64,000 nucleotides of DNA, taken from positions 1-64,000 of the forward strand of contig ADNK01001322.1 of assembly GCA_000320545.1 (NCBI GenBank), read 5' to 3'. The notes under the pieces are model-generated. The model did not search any database, had not been told where the DNA came from, and saw only the letters and a list, made by a program, of their open reading frames with translations. This stretch comes from Bigelowiella natans CCMP2755 (taxonomy: Eukaryota; Cercozoa; Chlorarachniophyceae). Shown here in pieces: positions 23,071 to 35,860 of the stretch; the stretch's first letter is position 1, and each line of letters begins with the position of its first letter. A program made the position numbers and the translations under genes.

Positions 23071-26000
23071 CTACCTCGTCACCCACTCGTGCGTAACAAT
23101 TTCCTTTGCAGTTAACCTCTCCTCGGGAACCTTTTTCCAGCATGCAGTGAGAAGTTTCTCACACAGCATGGAGGGGGCACTGTCTCCGATCGGCAATCGT
23201 GGTGGCCCTTCCCTTGCGATTTTAAACAAAGCTGGGATAGGAGCGAGGTTGTTGTACGGTTTGTGGCCTGTAACCATGGCATAGACGACTGACCCGAGGG
23301 ACCAGATATCAGCAGGATACGAATAGGGCTGCACACGCGCAACCTCTGGAGCCTGAAGGTTAGGAAGAGGCGTAAGCTACTGATTTGCAATGAAAGGCGA
23401 TAAAGAGATTATAGAAAGTATTGAGTATCAATCCACTGACCAGATACCACGGGGTTCCAACACACGAGCGCTGGATTGCAGCCTCCTCACCGGTCACATT
23501 CGCTGACACTCCAAAGTCTGAAATCTTCACGATGAAGCCTCCCGGTTCCGTGTCACTTTTGCGTAGCAAAAGGTTGGCCGGCTTCAAATCGCGGTGTATG
23601 ACTTTGTGCTTGTGCAGGTAGACCAGGCCCGATGCAACCTGGCGGGTGAGGGATGACGCCGTTGTTTCCAGAAGAGCCCCGTTGAGTCGGAGGAAAGCAT
23701 CCAAGTCTCCATCTGGCACGTACCTGATGTACATTGAACCAAGGTGAAATCTGATTTATCTAAAGCAACATGAAAATGGTGGGGTTCTTACTCCATGACA
23801 ATGTTGTAAAGAGTTCCGTGCGACCACCTAAATTTTGAAATGTGAAGGATCAGGAAATCTACACGCAACGATGCTACCCTTCAAACTAATTACCCATGCT
23901 TGACGAACACTCCGATGTACTGTACAATATTTTTGTGCCTGAACCTGCGAAGGATGGTCACCTCCCTCTCCAACACTTCCTCTGGAGATTTCTTACTCGC
24001 ACCATTATTTCTGGACTTTGGCTTGTTTGTGAGGCTGTTATGCACTGTGTTCCCAGTTGGAGCGACAAGCTGCTTTACAGCTACATCAGAGCCCTTAAAG
24101 CTGCCCAACCACACCTTAGCGTATCCTCCAGTCCCTATCACCCTCACTAGCTCTACAGATGATTCGCAAACTGATTCTTCCTGCTGTTTTTGCTCTTCTT
24201 TAGTTGAATCTATTGTAGTATCGAGCTGACTTTGATCCGTCATTGCTTCTCCTCCTCCTCCTCTTCTATTACTAGGACTAGGTTGTTGCGAGGAAGGGGG
24301 TGATTTCATCCCTGCTCTTCTCGGTGTGCGTCGTTCCGGCGACCTTGAGCTATGACGCGGCTGTGGTGGCAACAGTCTTCCCCTCCGCGTGAGTGTGATT
24401 TCCCGAGAAGATTTCCTTTCATTGGGCCTGCTCTTGCTGCTGCTGCTGCTACTGCCATCGTCACTACTGCTCTGTGGCAGCGGGGGCTTAGATACCGCAC
24501 CTGATAAGTTTTCGTACAATTTCGCATGAAAATCAAATAGCAACATTTTAGGCGTATGCGCAATATCAAGGATAATTCTGTTGGTGTGGTTTGTGTAAGC
24601 TTTGTTCTGAACTATACCGAGGGGAGGTTTCTTGTTGGATTTCCTTTCTGGGTTGTCATCATGAACCCTTTGCTGTAAATTTGAGCAACTTACTGGAATT
24701 TCATTAACCACGACACTCAGGGGCTTTAAGTCGAACCCCGCACGCAAGAGGGAAGAGGAAGGAGTCACGAAATCATTGGAGTCCAAACTCGAAGTGACCA
24801 GTTTGTGTTCCGAAAGATCATCTGTTTGTTGACTCTGATGAGGAGTACATGTTGGAACAATTGATGCTTTCATAGTTTTGACTGCTCTCTGTAGAATCTT
24901 ACTTAGCACCACGCTATCCTGACTTTCTGCTTGAGCCACATCCATATCCATATCCTTGAACTCAAAGTGCTGCTTTGAGACAGCACGAGAAAGAACGGGT
25001 TTCTCTGAGTCCACGCTTTCAGCGTCATTCTCATCTTCAGTTCCTCCTCCTCCTCCTCCTCCTCCTTCTTCTCTCCCTTTTCTTGCTTCGAGCCTGGCTA
25101 CTGCTTCACGTTGTGATTTTGGACTACTATCAACGATGCGGGTTCTTCGACTATCTTCTCGCCCTTCTTCCTCTCTAAATGCTTCCGTATCCTGGCGCGA
25201 CAACATACTCTCCACGCGCTCTTGGACTACCCTGAGTTCCTCCGATTCAGCATATTCAGTGGCAACGACGTCTGTAGAGCGAGGATTGATTGTCCTACTT
25301 TCCCTTCCTTTATTGTGAGGTGGTGGCATATGTGCGGCAGTGGTCCATGATGCTACGGACCCGGAGCCTCCTGACACGGTGCGGACTATGGAGTCTGAAC
25401 GGGAAGAATTTGTAAAAGAGTTTTCATCCTCTTTTCGCAGAATTTGCTGTTGTTGTAGTTGCTGCTGCGGACTACACTTTTGTCTCCTAACATCATGGAT
25501 ATCCTCATTATCTAATTCCTTTACTCGAACACGAGTACTGCGACTGGGGGAAGGTGGTGGAGGAGATGGTTGCATAGACACCACTTCGCTGGTGTTTCTT
25601 ATATTATCCCGAGTTGCTTTCAGACAATGTGAGAGCTTATTATCCTGGGTTAATTTGTTAGAATTTGAGAACTTTCCGGAAGAAGGAAGAGGCGAAAGAC
25701 TGGTATTCTGCTGTGTGTGGACGCCGAAAACATTATTCGTATCTGATCTTGACGTACTAGTAGGAGTAATTTTCTCGGCATCATTATCCGAGAATTGCAA
25801 CTGCGTGAGCGGAATATTCTTTCCAAGTTTATTGGTTAATGGCAAGTGACCCGCGTTTGCGCTCAAAGAGGAAAGTGAACTTGTACTTTCGAGCCTACAC
25901 AACAATGGAGATAGTGCATTATTTCTAGGCGCTTGAGAGAGGACGCTGAGAGAGCTACGACGGTGGCTTCGAGCCAAATTTTTGGTAGCCATGTTGTCTG

Positions 26001-26613
26001 TATCTGAAGTACGATATCTTCGAAGAAGAGTGCGCGACTTATTACTTAATGTAGCTCGTACAGCAGATATCCGATGGTTGTTAGCGCGATAGGGAGTTCG
26101 TTGAGCGGTAAGTCTTCTCAGCTGCTTATGCGATAGAGCAGAATGTCGTCGAGATGATATCCTCTTAGAGTGGGACGACGATTCAATGTGAAAAGCATCT
26201 ATTCTCGGATCTGAAACTTCCACATCAAGATGGGCTTGGAAGTGATCCCGAGTGCGTGAGTTCATTTTTGATATATCTTTTGTGGATTTGGGTGCATGGC
26301 TCAACGGCGGGAACTTATTTTTACTGTTCGTTGTAATCGCAGGAGCTGAGGCTGCTCTGTAAGATTTTATAGGACCGGAATCGAACTCCAGGCGCTTTGC
26401 ACCCTGGTCTCTACCACCACTCTGACCTATCGGCCAGAAGGTAGGATTTCGAGCTCCCCCCTTCAGCTTTGGCACATGGAAATGCTTCTTCTTCAAATCC
26501 GTTGACTGACGAGGAGAGAGGGGTCGGAGCGAATGCTTTGGGTGATAATGGGATGGTTTTCGTTTAAGATGGGGACGCTGCAGATCACTGCCGAATGAGG
26601 GCGCACATTGCTC
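23071..26613 (-). CDS. MAP3K-like serine/threonine kinase with long disordered N-terminus
   Basis: Exons 23894-26613, 23792-23827, 23441-23723 and 23071-23352 (stop) join in phase to at least 1,106 residues. The kinase domain fills the C-terminus: glycine loop GTGGYAKVWLG, VAVK lysine, HRDLKPANLLL catalytic loop, DFG, GTPWYLAPE activation segment and DIWSLGSVVYAMVTG. This order and the WYLAPE/GHKPY details resemble STE11/MEKK kinases. The roughly 750-residue N-terminus is Ser/Arg/Gln-rich without a recognised domain. A TTTTTACTCAG acceptor precedes 26613, so one or more 5' exons are missing. Open, basic, splice-bounded stretches at about 26.67-26.86 and 26.95-27.20 kb are candidates. Part of the long exon (26.37-26.45 kb) resembles a tRNA gene; see the findings. 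Confidence 0.82.
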
Positions 26614-26944
26614 CTGAGTAAAAACCAAAAAAAGGTGTGATCATCAATACCCTACTATTTCCTCAACAGATTATTTGCTTTCGACCGTGGAGTGTAAAGG
26701 AGGCCGTAGATTTAAACCCGAGTGCTTTCGACTCAACTCCATCATGAAAACGCTATCTTCAGCACATTGGCTGCAGAGGCAAAGGCAGGAGGAGGAGACA
26801 CCACCGTAACGCTTTTGATTCGAGCCGAACCGACAACGAAGAATTACTGAAAAGGATCGCAATAAATATGTGCGACAGCCACAATTTGGACAATTCTATT
26901 CTAGATCTAATTTTAACTCCAATTGTTCGATCATTCGAAGTTTC

Positions 26945-27199
26945 TCACTTTTCCCGTCGTACAATACGCTCTGCTTTGTCTTTACTGCGAAACAATCTCA
27001 ATTTCTTTGCTCTACTGGGTGGTGTACGCAAATTGCTGCTACTGGAAAGTTCTAGGTTTTTCTTCGTAAATTTAGGCTTTCTTGTCCATGATATCACTGT
27101 CGTATTTTTGCTCAGATGCACAGGCAAAATAGAGCGCCTTATCTTCCCTTCCGTCATCATCATGTACCTTCGACATGCTGTCAGGGAAGACGGACACAT
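26945..27199 (-). CDS. Possible 5' exon of the kinase gene, basic
   Basis: Minus-strand frame containing MMMTEGKIRRSILPVHLSK and a Lys/Arg-rich run, ending RREK directly at a GTGAGA donor. It would sit upstream of the kinase exon at 26613. No domain is recognised and the joint could not be verified. Confidence 0.3.
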   Translation of the reverse strand: MCPSSLTACRRYMMMTEGKIRRSILPVHLSKNTTVISWTRKPKFTKKNLELSSSSNLRTPPSRAKKLRLFRSKDKAERIVRREK

Positions 27200-27746
27200 A
27201 AAAAGTGTCCTAATTCAATATATTACGAAATCGGAACCTAACTTTCATCGTTGAGTAAATTACATGAAGCCGTTGAAATTCTACATACGTCTTTAATTTG
27301 ATGAGACTATTGGATACTAATCTCCAGCTATTTCTTTCTCTCTTTGAGTCGGGTGCTGGGAGATCAGTGTTTTTTTGTCATGTGGGGTACTCAGAATTCT
27401 AATAATATACTCTTACGACATGATATATACATAATTTCTGGGAAAAATATCATAAGTTCTAAACGCAAGTGATATTCAGCTTCAAACAAATGTATCTGAG
27501 AGTTGCCTGCCAGTGCTCGCCGTTCGCTGGGAATGAATTCAAATCAACCTTGTCTTCTATTGGAAGGGATATACTTTGAATTGTTCATAAATTTGTTTGA
27601 TCCCTCTGTCTCTATTGAATATTGTAATGGATTTGAATAGTAATGACATTGTTGACTGAGCTCCCAGTAGCTTAAAATCGTCTGCAGCAGGATCGATCGC
27701 AGGAAGTCTTGGGCCTCGACCTCTAGCTCACACACAACAAAGAAGC

Positions 27747-28442
27747 ATGCAAGCTCAAGAGAAATCACTACCATTTAAGCTTGTCCTACTGGGAGACTCT
27801 AACGTGGGCAAGTCAAGCATCGTCCTCCGATTTGTCCGAAAACAGTTTTTTGAGTACCAGGAGAGCACAATCGGAGGTAGTGAAGAGAGGCTTTGGAAGG
27901 CTTTTCGAAATAGACAATGCTCTGTGAGATTAATGGGAATTTATGATCAATAACCACCAATCAATAAAGAATATAGGAGAGAAGGACTATGTTTAATTCC
28001 TTCAGCTTCCCCCACCCCATATTCTGCAAATTCTTGGCATTAGTATTCTTGACTTTTTCTTTCCACTTCGAATGTTCCTCCAGCCGCCTTCTCCACCCAG
28101 ACCGTCAAAGTAGATGACTACACAGTAAAGTTTGAGATTTGGGACACCGCAGGTATGTTTCCCTGTCGTTTATCAGGGACCTATGATGCAAAATCAGTTC
28201 TGGTGTGGAGAGAAATAAGTGATTTCTTCTAGTTTTTTTTTATTTTGGAGGTTGAGACATACATAATACTTAATTCAGCCCATTTTTTTTTGGCTCGCAA
28301 CAGTGATTCGTGTATTCCATTAAGATAACATTATGTGTGAAGACACGGTTTATAAATGGGGAATTGTTGGATATTCTAGAACGATTATCTAATACATCCG
28401 AACATTTTGAATGCCGGAAGATAAAAACAAACCACTTTATAA

Positions 28443-28492
<50 letters not shown>

Positions 28493-29153
28493 TTGGGTAC
28501 GCAATCTTGGATAATGTTCCTCTGAATCCAGGCCAGGTATATCTTACAACATTTACCTACATTCATAATTTAAATACAGTTTTTCTCTTTCAGGAACGAT
28601 ATCACAGTCTTGCACCTATGTATTATCGAGGGGCCTCTGCTGCAATCGTAGTATATGACATCACAAATGCACCAACTCTACAGAGGGCGAAAGCTTGGGT
28701 TAAGGAACTGCAACGCCAGGTACACTATCAACACATATTTAATCCCGGTCTTTTGTTAATTGTGTTTCTTTTTTAGGGCAACCCAAACATTGTAATAGTA
28801 CTAGCTGGAAACAAAGTGGACCTAGCGGGGAGTCGGGAAGTTGACTCTGGGGTATTCTTCTTGTTTCACCCCTTTCTAATTCAAATACTAAGAAGTTTCA
28901 ATTAGGATGTTAAGGGCTATGCACAAGAGAATGGAATAATGTTCATGGAAACGTCGGCGAAGACGAACTATAACGTTAGCGAGCTATTCGAACAGATTGC
29001 GTATAAACTGCCCAAGAAACAGACACCTCAAAAACGACCTGGAATTCTCGTGGTAACATTAATTACATGTCGCAATAATTTATTTTTATATGAGACTCAT
29101 CGTAATAACAGGATCCAGTTGATTTGCAGCCCGAAAGAAAATCTTGCTGCTAA
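27747..29153 (+). CDS. RAB5: RAB5-type small GTPase
   Basis: Exons 27747-27876, 28084-28152, 28532-28536, 28594-28719, 28777-28851, 28906-29052 and 29112-29153 give a 197-aa protein. All GTPase boxes are present: GDSNVGKSS (P-loop), STIGAAF (switch I, the RAB5-type Ala-Ala-Phe), [20 protein letters not shown] (switch II), AGNKVDL (G4) and ETSAKT (G5). The C-terminus ends SCC, a double-prenylation motif. The protein should act in early endosome fusion. Exon 2 ends GCA-G and the RYHSLAP exon begins GAA; a 5-nt microexon, GCCAG, with perfect AG and GT flanks supplies the missing Gly-Gln codons. The intron before it carries a (TA)n tract. AATAAA near 29273 may be the poly(A) signal. Confidence 0.95.
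28445..28489 (+). repeat. (TA)n microsatellite in RAB5 intron
   Basis: Long TA run in the intron preceding the 5-nt microexon. Confidence 0.95.
28532..28536 (+). other. RAB5: 5-nt microexon of RAB5
   Basis: GCCAG lies between AATCCAG and GTATATC. It is required to restore frame and the invariant DTAGQER motif between the flanking exons. Confidence 0.85.
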
Positions 29154-29881
29154 CCTTGTAAATTCTACGCTACACGAGACCTGAACCAAAAGCCCATTAC
29201 GATTGTCTTCGATTGTCTGTAGGTTCCAGAGAATGGAATCTATATAACCCTAAAAATGCAGATGTTTCCTTTAAATAAAATCTCATCGAAACTATAAAAC
29301 CCCTTTTACGATTAGTACATGAAGCTGGCAACTATCTAGCTAGATAGGCATGCGCGCTATGCTGGTCTGTCTTTCTAGCTTTGCTGATCGATGCTACACA
29401 CTATTCACACATACACATGCAACCTGCTCTCACACACAAACGCGCGCGCGCACAATTATAACGTACGTGCTAGCGTGGCTCTTTCTATATAGCCCTAATA
29501 GGCTAGTAGGCTATGTAGCGTACGTCACGTATGAACGTTTGTAGTTTCTACGTACGTACACCTAATAAGAAGCATATAAGCACATATGTCACAAAAGCAC
29601 ACATGCTAGCATGGGCTGTCGACATGTGCATGCACTAATAAGTGAGCCACGCTATAACGCGCACATCTCTAGACTAGGCCTACACAAATACAGCGATTGC
29701 ACCGATACCGTCATTAAAACAGTAACGTGTACGTAAATGCAGCATGTGGAGCTAATCGCAACCATGGCTAGATATAGTAGAGCGCGATGTGTGTGTACCC
29801 GTTTCAGGCGGAGACGTCTCATAACATGTAGCATGGACTAGTGGAGCTTACTAGACAATAGACATAGTATATATTATAGTA

Positions 29882-29923
<42 letters not shown>

Positions 29924-29977
29924 AATGTATCATATATACATTGTCTATAGTCTAGCTTACGTATGCTAGTATGGTAG

Positions 29978-30049
<72 letters not shown>

Positions 30050-30319
30050 ATTAAGATACCAATCTCTAGACCTAGCCTATTTCATAGCAAGACGTTTGAC
30101 ATATATTGAACCACTGTAAATTGTCGCATGATAGCAATGACACATTAGTGTGGCCTTTATGCTAGTAGGTAAAAGTGCAGACAATTTAGCGTGGTGATGT
30201 ATGTGGAGATTCTGTGGCTTGCATTGAAGATTTACAAATATCCTACTTGGGAAAGATCTATGAGTTTTCATCCAAGAAATTGAAACCCAAACTGCACGTT
30301 TTATCTCGCCACGTTTTAT
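29154..30319. other. Intergenic region with TA and TG microsatellites
   Basis: Space between the convergent RAB5 (+) and SEC61 (-) genes. It contains palindrome-rich DNA (29.33-29.65 kb), (TA)n tracts at 29884-29921 and 29982-30017, and an adjoining (TG)n to 30047. No gene seen. Confidence 0.6.
29982..30047 (+). repeat. (TA)n(TG)n compound repeat
   Basis: Intergenic, between RAB5 and SEC61. Confidence 0.95.
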
Positions 30320-32174
30320 CTAGCTAAAGAAGGACATGGTCTCCGACCCCCTTTCTTTCTGGAACATCTCGTAGTACTGGAAGATGATTGTGACTGCGAG
30401 AAGAATTCCAGTACCAGACCCGATTGCTCCCATGAAATCCGCAACTACAGTGAGAGCTCCGATGCACATACCTCCAAAAGCAGCAGCGATAGGAATGTAA
30501 CGTTCAAGGACCTTAATGACACTTTGCTTACGGAATCCCTTGAATTCCATATGCTGGTCACGGAATTGCTTCGCAACATCCTTTGGCGAGGATCCCGAAA
30601 CTTCAATCCAGGTGATGGAGAACAGAGCGCAGGTGATTAGGATGAAAGCAAGATAGAAGAGAGCATGGAAAGGGTCGTACAGGATCTCCGCCAAAGAGGT
30701 AGGAGGAGATACATAGTACGCCAAACCACTTACTGGTACAGAAGCACCACGCTCCTGTTCTTGCCATTTTCCTAAAAGCTTAACCAAAAAGTTTGTAGGG
30801 TAGCGTTTGTGAAGCAGCTGGGAGAAGAAGTAAAGGTTGGACACCAAGGCGGTTTGTAGGATAATTGGAATGTTGGAAGTGTAGAACAGCTTAATTGGGT
30901 AAGTGGAGGAATGGCCACGGTACCTATTGCATACACAATTAGGTATTTAGCTTTAGCTTAAGCATAACAAAAAAACGACTTGTATCGAATGCCTACCTTT
31001 CATATTTGACAGGGAGGTCGACACGGAATCCTTGGAAGTAAATTACGATAACGAAGACGAAAACGGTAGCCAACAAGTTGAAGATGTTAGGAAGGTTTTG
31101 TCGGTAGAAAGCTTCATTGATGGCACGAACCTGTCGAAAAAACTAAAATGAGGACTTCCACTTCCGATCTTATTCTTAAACAAACCTTGTCTGTGCGAGT
31201 AACAAGCATATGGAACATGGCAATGATAGCTCCTTCAAACTCAGTACCACGACCAGTGTTAATAGTTGTGGGTGAGAATGCCTTCCAGATGATATTCTCA
31301 CAGATATTAGTCGCAATGAACAGAGAAATTCCAGATCCAAGACCGTATCCCTTGGTGAGCAACTCGTCAAGAACAAGAACGATCACACCAGCGAAGAACA
31401 ACTGGAGAATGATAAGAGTTGCATTTCCAGCACCAAGCTCTTTGACGTCCCCATACATACCAGACATGACGTAAGCAAGAGCCTCGCCAATTGTAATGAG
31501 AAGACCACAAAGCTTCTGCGCTCCTTGGAAAAGAGCACGGTCCTCCTTGTTGTTCTGATCGACGTGAATGATTTTTGATCCAGCAAGAAGCTGCATGACC
31601 ATACCAGAGGTAACGATAGGGGAAATTCCGAGTTCCATCAATGTTCCACGGTTCGAAGCAAGAATCACACGCATCCAGTAGAATGGATCCGCTGGTGATA
31701 AAATAAGATGCGTTTTTCATACATTAGAAGAAGTGATTCACAAATTCGTATCAGAACTAAAGTTGGTTTATATCTAAAAAATCAAAAAGCCTCTTTATAA
31801 AAGGCGTTTACAAGCCAACTGTAAAAAGTTCCTCTACCTATTTTCCATCACACTACCCCCCCCACCCCCCCCACCCCGTTCACGCCATTCGATATATGAA
31901 TGTACGAGTTGATATAGGAACTCATGAATTTCTAATTCATAGGCGGACATGTTACTCGACCTCGAACTAAATTGAATACAAGTTCTATCGGGTATGGCGA
32001 CTTACCGGAGCTAGAGGAACGAATGCCGTAAAGCGGGATCTGACAGCAGACGAGGAAAATAAGCAGGGTAATGATAGTCCACATCATCCTCTCCTTGAAC
32101 TGCACATTTCGCTCCGGAGCACGAACTTCCGGAAGCACGCACATAACGGGCTTTATCAGATGGAGAAACCTCAT
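30320..32174 (-). CDS. SEC61A: Protein translocase subunit SEC61 alpha
   Basis: Four exons, 32006-32174, 31186-31691, 30997-31130 and 30320-30923, are phase-perfect and give 470 aa, the normal family length. The sequence follows SEC61 alpha throughout: [94 protein letters not shown] and the last helix [16 protein letters not shown]. It forms the ten-helix ER channel for secretory and membrane proteins. The N-terminus begins MRFLHL rather than the usual MGxRFLxxI. A TTGTAG acceptor-like site just upstream allows an alternative first exon supplying a few residues. The first intron (314 bp) contains a C-rich tract. Confidence 0.96.
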
Positions 32175-33145
32175 GACTACAATGACGCAGTGGGGGGGTA
32201 GGCAGAAAGGTTTTTTTCTGGCTTCTGTATTCAATAAGTTCCCGCAAGGAAAACACCAATAAGCAATCGCTTTGATTTTGATATACGACATCAAATATTA
32301 GAAGTCTTACAGTAAATTATAAGCACATAAAAGTATTGTAATCATTCATTTTGCAAAGTATGTATTCTTGAAACTGTAAATGAGACTCATCTGTTTAAAT
32401 CTCTAAATTTCAATATTGCCATTTTATCTCTGAATTGCAAAATAAAGGCATTCTTCGATGAAACTATCATCTATTTTTACACAATATCATGTCCTATCAG
32501 TGAGATGTAGGTCTACTGCGAGATTCTGCCAGCTCTGAGCGAAATTTTGCAAAATTTTGCTGTACTCTGTATGAACATGTATAAATGTCATCCTTTTTTC
32601 ATTTTAACTGGGGATTCGGACTTTTACGGCCAAAAGCCTAAGATATGTTTGTTGAATATGTAAGGGCAAAGTTCCCAAGGATAGCTAATTATTCCATATC
32701 GACATGATTTAAAATGCTTATTTGGGATAAAATTGTAAGAGTCGTATAACAGAAGTCTTTTCGAGCTCAGATTAAATCTGAGAAACTCTTGATGTGATGC
32801 TGTGTCATCATACCACATGTTTCAGTATTAAAATTTGTGTCCCACTATGGTAAATGTGCCACCTTGTCCTTTTATTTTTGTTCTTGCAGATATATCTTTG
32901 TCGTAAATGAAATTCTGGATTCCTAAAATTAAAATGGGAAGTATAAATTGAACAAGCTACTAGCTGAATTCGAACTCCGTCGAGATCTTTAGGATATTCT
33001 CAAGCTCCACTCCATGCTACGACGCATAACATTAATAAAAACTAGTTGTCGCAAGATAAAATAGAAGTAATGTTCAACAAGCAGGATAACAAGGCACAAG
33101 CGACAACGTGTATGACATGTCGCTCATAATTTCTTACTCTCGGCA
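32175..33145. other. Intergenic region between divergent SEC61 and MYG1 genes
   Basis: About 970 bp expected to hold two promoters. A tRNA-like A-box/B-box pair lies on the minus strand at 32966-33019. Otherwise AT-rich, with no exon seen. Confidence 0.55.
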
Positions 33146-35325
33146 ATGGCGTCTCCGTCCATCGGCACACACAGCGGCACGTAGGGGAATTTACTGACGT
33201 TACTGATACATCGATCAAATTGTAACTCATTCGTCTCGCGCTCTTCTTTTCACAGGTTTCACTGCGATGAGGCTCTGGCCTGCTTTATGCTTAAGAGCTT
33301 GCCTGAATACAAGGATGCAACAATTGTTCGTTCGAGGGATCCAAAAGTGCTCGGCCAACTTCCCATCCTAGTGGACGTTGGGGGAGTGTAAGAACCTATT
33401 TTACCGTTTTACTGCTGCAAAAAGAATATGCACTTTTTGACGATTGCATCATTCCGTCGTTGTCTTTGTCGTTCGTCGCAAGATATGACCCAAGCAAACA
33501 CCGTTATGACCACCACCAACGGGGATTTGGTGAGGTATGCTCCACGCACAGACACTGTATGGACATGATTGATTCATCGCTTACTGAATATATGAAAAGC
33601 ATCGTGAGTTATCGTGGTACTGGCAGTAGCAATAGTAAAGTAGTCAATACATGACGCAACAACCAGGTATTTGGACATGGGTTCAAAACGAAGCTGAGCA
33701 GTGCCGGGCTGGTATACAAGCATTTTGGCAAAAAGGTAGCCCATAATCGCAAAATTAACAATGTTGGAATGGTGGAGAAGTTGAACTTCTGACAAATTTG
33801 ATTACACATCAGGTGATATCTGCCATCTCTGGGATTACTGATGAGAAAGTTATCGATACGCTGTTCCTTAAAGTATATGACGGTTTTATTCAAGGTGATG
33901 GTTCTCATATATATTCAATAGAGTCCAATTTCGTACTATTGTATGAATCGGCATCTCTTTTTTCCTTCCTCCCATCTAAGATGGATGTGATATATCTCCC
34001 TCGTTATCTGATACTCCTAATATGAAAGAAATCGATGGGATTGACAATGGCGTCGCAGTGAAAGATGGTGAACAGGCTCCCAATTATCGTATTTCGACTG
34101 ATTTATCGTCCCGTGTTGGATATTTGAATCCTGGTGTGATACAACACTATGCACTAAGCAATGACAACAACAATCCACCTTTCTGCGTCGTAGACTATTG
34201 CACATTATTTATCATTCCAATCCGTCGTCTGTGCTGCTTTCCAGCTCCTATTTCATCACGCATACACTTCTTGCAATTCATCGTTATATCAAAATGATGA
34301 TCATTCCAGGTTGGAATGAAGAAGCTAGCGACATTGAGCAGAGATTCCACAAAGCTGTTGCAATGACTGGAAAAGAGCTTACGGATAGAATAATGGCTTA
34401 TAAGAACGTCAGTATTAACGGATGCGATAATTCCTATATTCTTCTTTTGCACCAGTGCTGCTGCTGCTACTGCTGCTACTACTGAATCTAATAATATATC
34501 CGTAGCATTGGCTTCCAGCACGTGATCTAGTTGCGAAAGCAATAGCTACGCGACACGGCGTTCACAAGTAAGTGTGGGAAGAGAGACGATTTCTATTCTT
34601 TCCCTATTGCTGCTTTACCGAGTCTTCATGCTGCTAACGCTGATACTGCGTTGTCGCTCATAGATCTGGATCAATCGTATTGTTTGAGAAGTTCTGCTCT
34701 TGGAAAAGCCACTTGCACGAGATTGAACAGGTTATGACCAGGGGTGAGAGAGAGGGGGGGGAGAGGGAGAGAGAAGAGCAGGCACCGTGAGAGTTCAATG
34801 GTACATGCTTGTATTTAAATTCGATCTCCTTCCTCATTAGTAACTAGCGTTGTTATTATCAGGAATCAAAGTTTGAGGTGGGGAGGGCACCACCTTCTAT
34901 TTTGTACGTTCTCTATCCAGACAGCAGGTTGCTTGCCTAGCCGCCTTTTATGCATTATACACAAACATAGATATATCCATGTAAGAAAAAGAAGAAGAAG
35001 AAGAAGAAGAAGAAGAAGAAGAAGAAGGGACTTAGGATAACTAAGGAAATTGTCTTCTAATTCTGCGGCATTTTCTTTACCCGCCGCCCCACCCCCTACC
35101 CCAACCTCAGCATTCTTTTTTGTACTCTTCAAATAATTATTTCTACCCACATCAGCGGTAAGTGGAGAATTCAGTGCGTTCCTATGCGGGAAGGGTCTTT
35201 CGAGTCAAGATTAGCCCTTCCAGAGCCTTGGCGCGGGGTACGAGGCGAGGAGCTCTCCAAACTCACAGGGATTGATGGATGCGTCTTCACACATGCAGCG
35301 GGTAAATGTATTATATTTGTACATA

Positions 35326-35370
<45 letters not shown>

Positions 35371-35860
35371 AATGTTTGAACTTACAATTTCTCTCTCCTT
35401 TTTCTTTCTTGCCTTCTATCCTACAACTACTGGTGTTGAAATGACATTAAAAAATGAAGATGCAAAAATAGCAATAATTACGTCAAAACAACGAGTTTTT
35501 GGTTTGCTGATTCACACTATATTACTGTTATCTGCCAGGCTTTATCGGAGGAAATAATACACAAGAAGGAGGTGACTATTATATGATGTTCTTGAAAGAA
35601 GTACTGTCGTAGTTTTGTCGTTGTTGATGTTGATAATGATGCAAAAAAGGCAACTTACTAGTTTGATGAGTGTGTAATCCCCCCCCCTCTCTATTGTCTC
35701 TCTCTCCCACTCTTTGTCTAACCATATATGCTATGAATACTGGTCGTATTTAGTTCTGGCTATGGCTATTAGCAGTCTTGCCTACTATGCTTCCAAGTCT
35801 GCTACTGGCGCTACTGACGACGAACAGCCTAGCTCTAAGAAACCAAAGACCTCAGTCTGA
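33146..35860 (+). CDS. MYG1: MYG1 family DHH-type exonuclease
   Basis: Thirteen phase-perfect exons: 33146-33180, 33256-33387, 33483-33534, 33667-33735, 33813-33894, 34029-34133, 34310-34407, 34506-34567, 34664-34730, 34863-34927, 35156-35301, 35539-35571 and 35754-35860. They give 350 aa, the family's usual size. Motifs are [38 protein letters not shown] (DHH-like metal site), [49 protein letters not shown] and [15 protein letters not shown]1 is a 3'-5' RNA exonuclease of nucleus and mitochondria that coordinates rRNA and mitochondrial mRNA processing. THSGT replaces the more common THNGT. No presequence is evident at the start MASPSIGTH. Introns carry (GT)n, (AAG)n and GA-rich tracts. Tail-to-tail with FOXRED1. 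Confidence 0.95.
34988..35027 (+). repeat. (AAG)n microsatellite in MYG1 intron
   Basis: Between exons 34863-34927 and 35156-35301. Confidence 0.95.

Noticed and set aside
31148-31474. 108-aa plus-strand open frame
   Set aside because: Antisense shadow of SEC61 exon 31186-31691.
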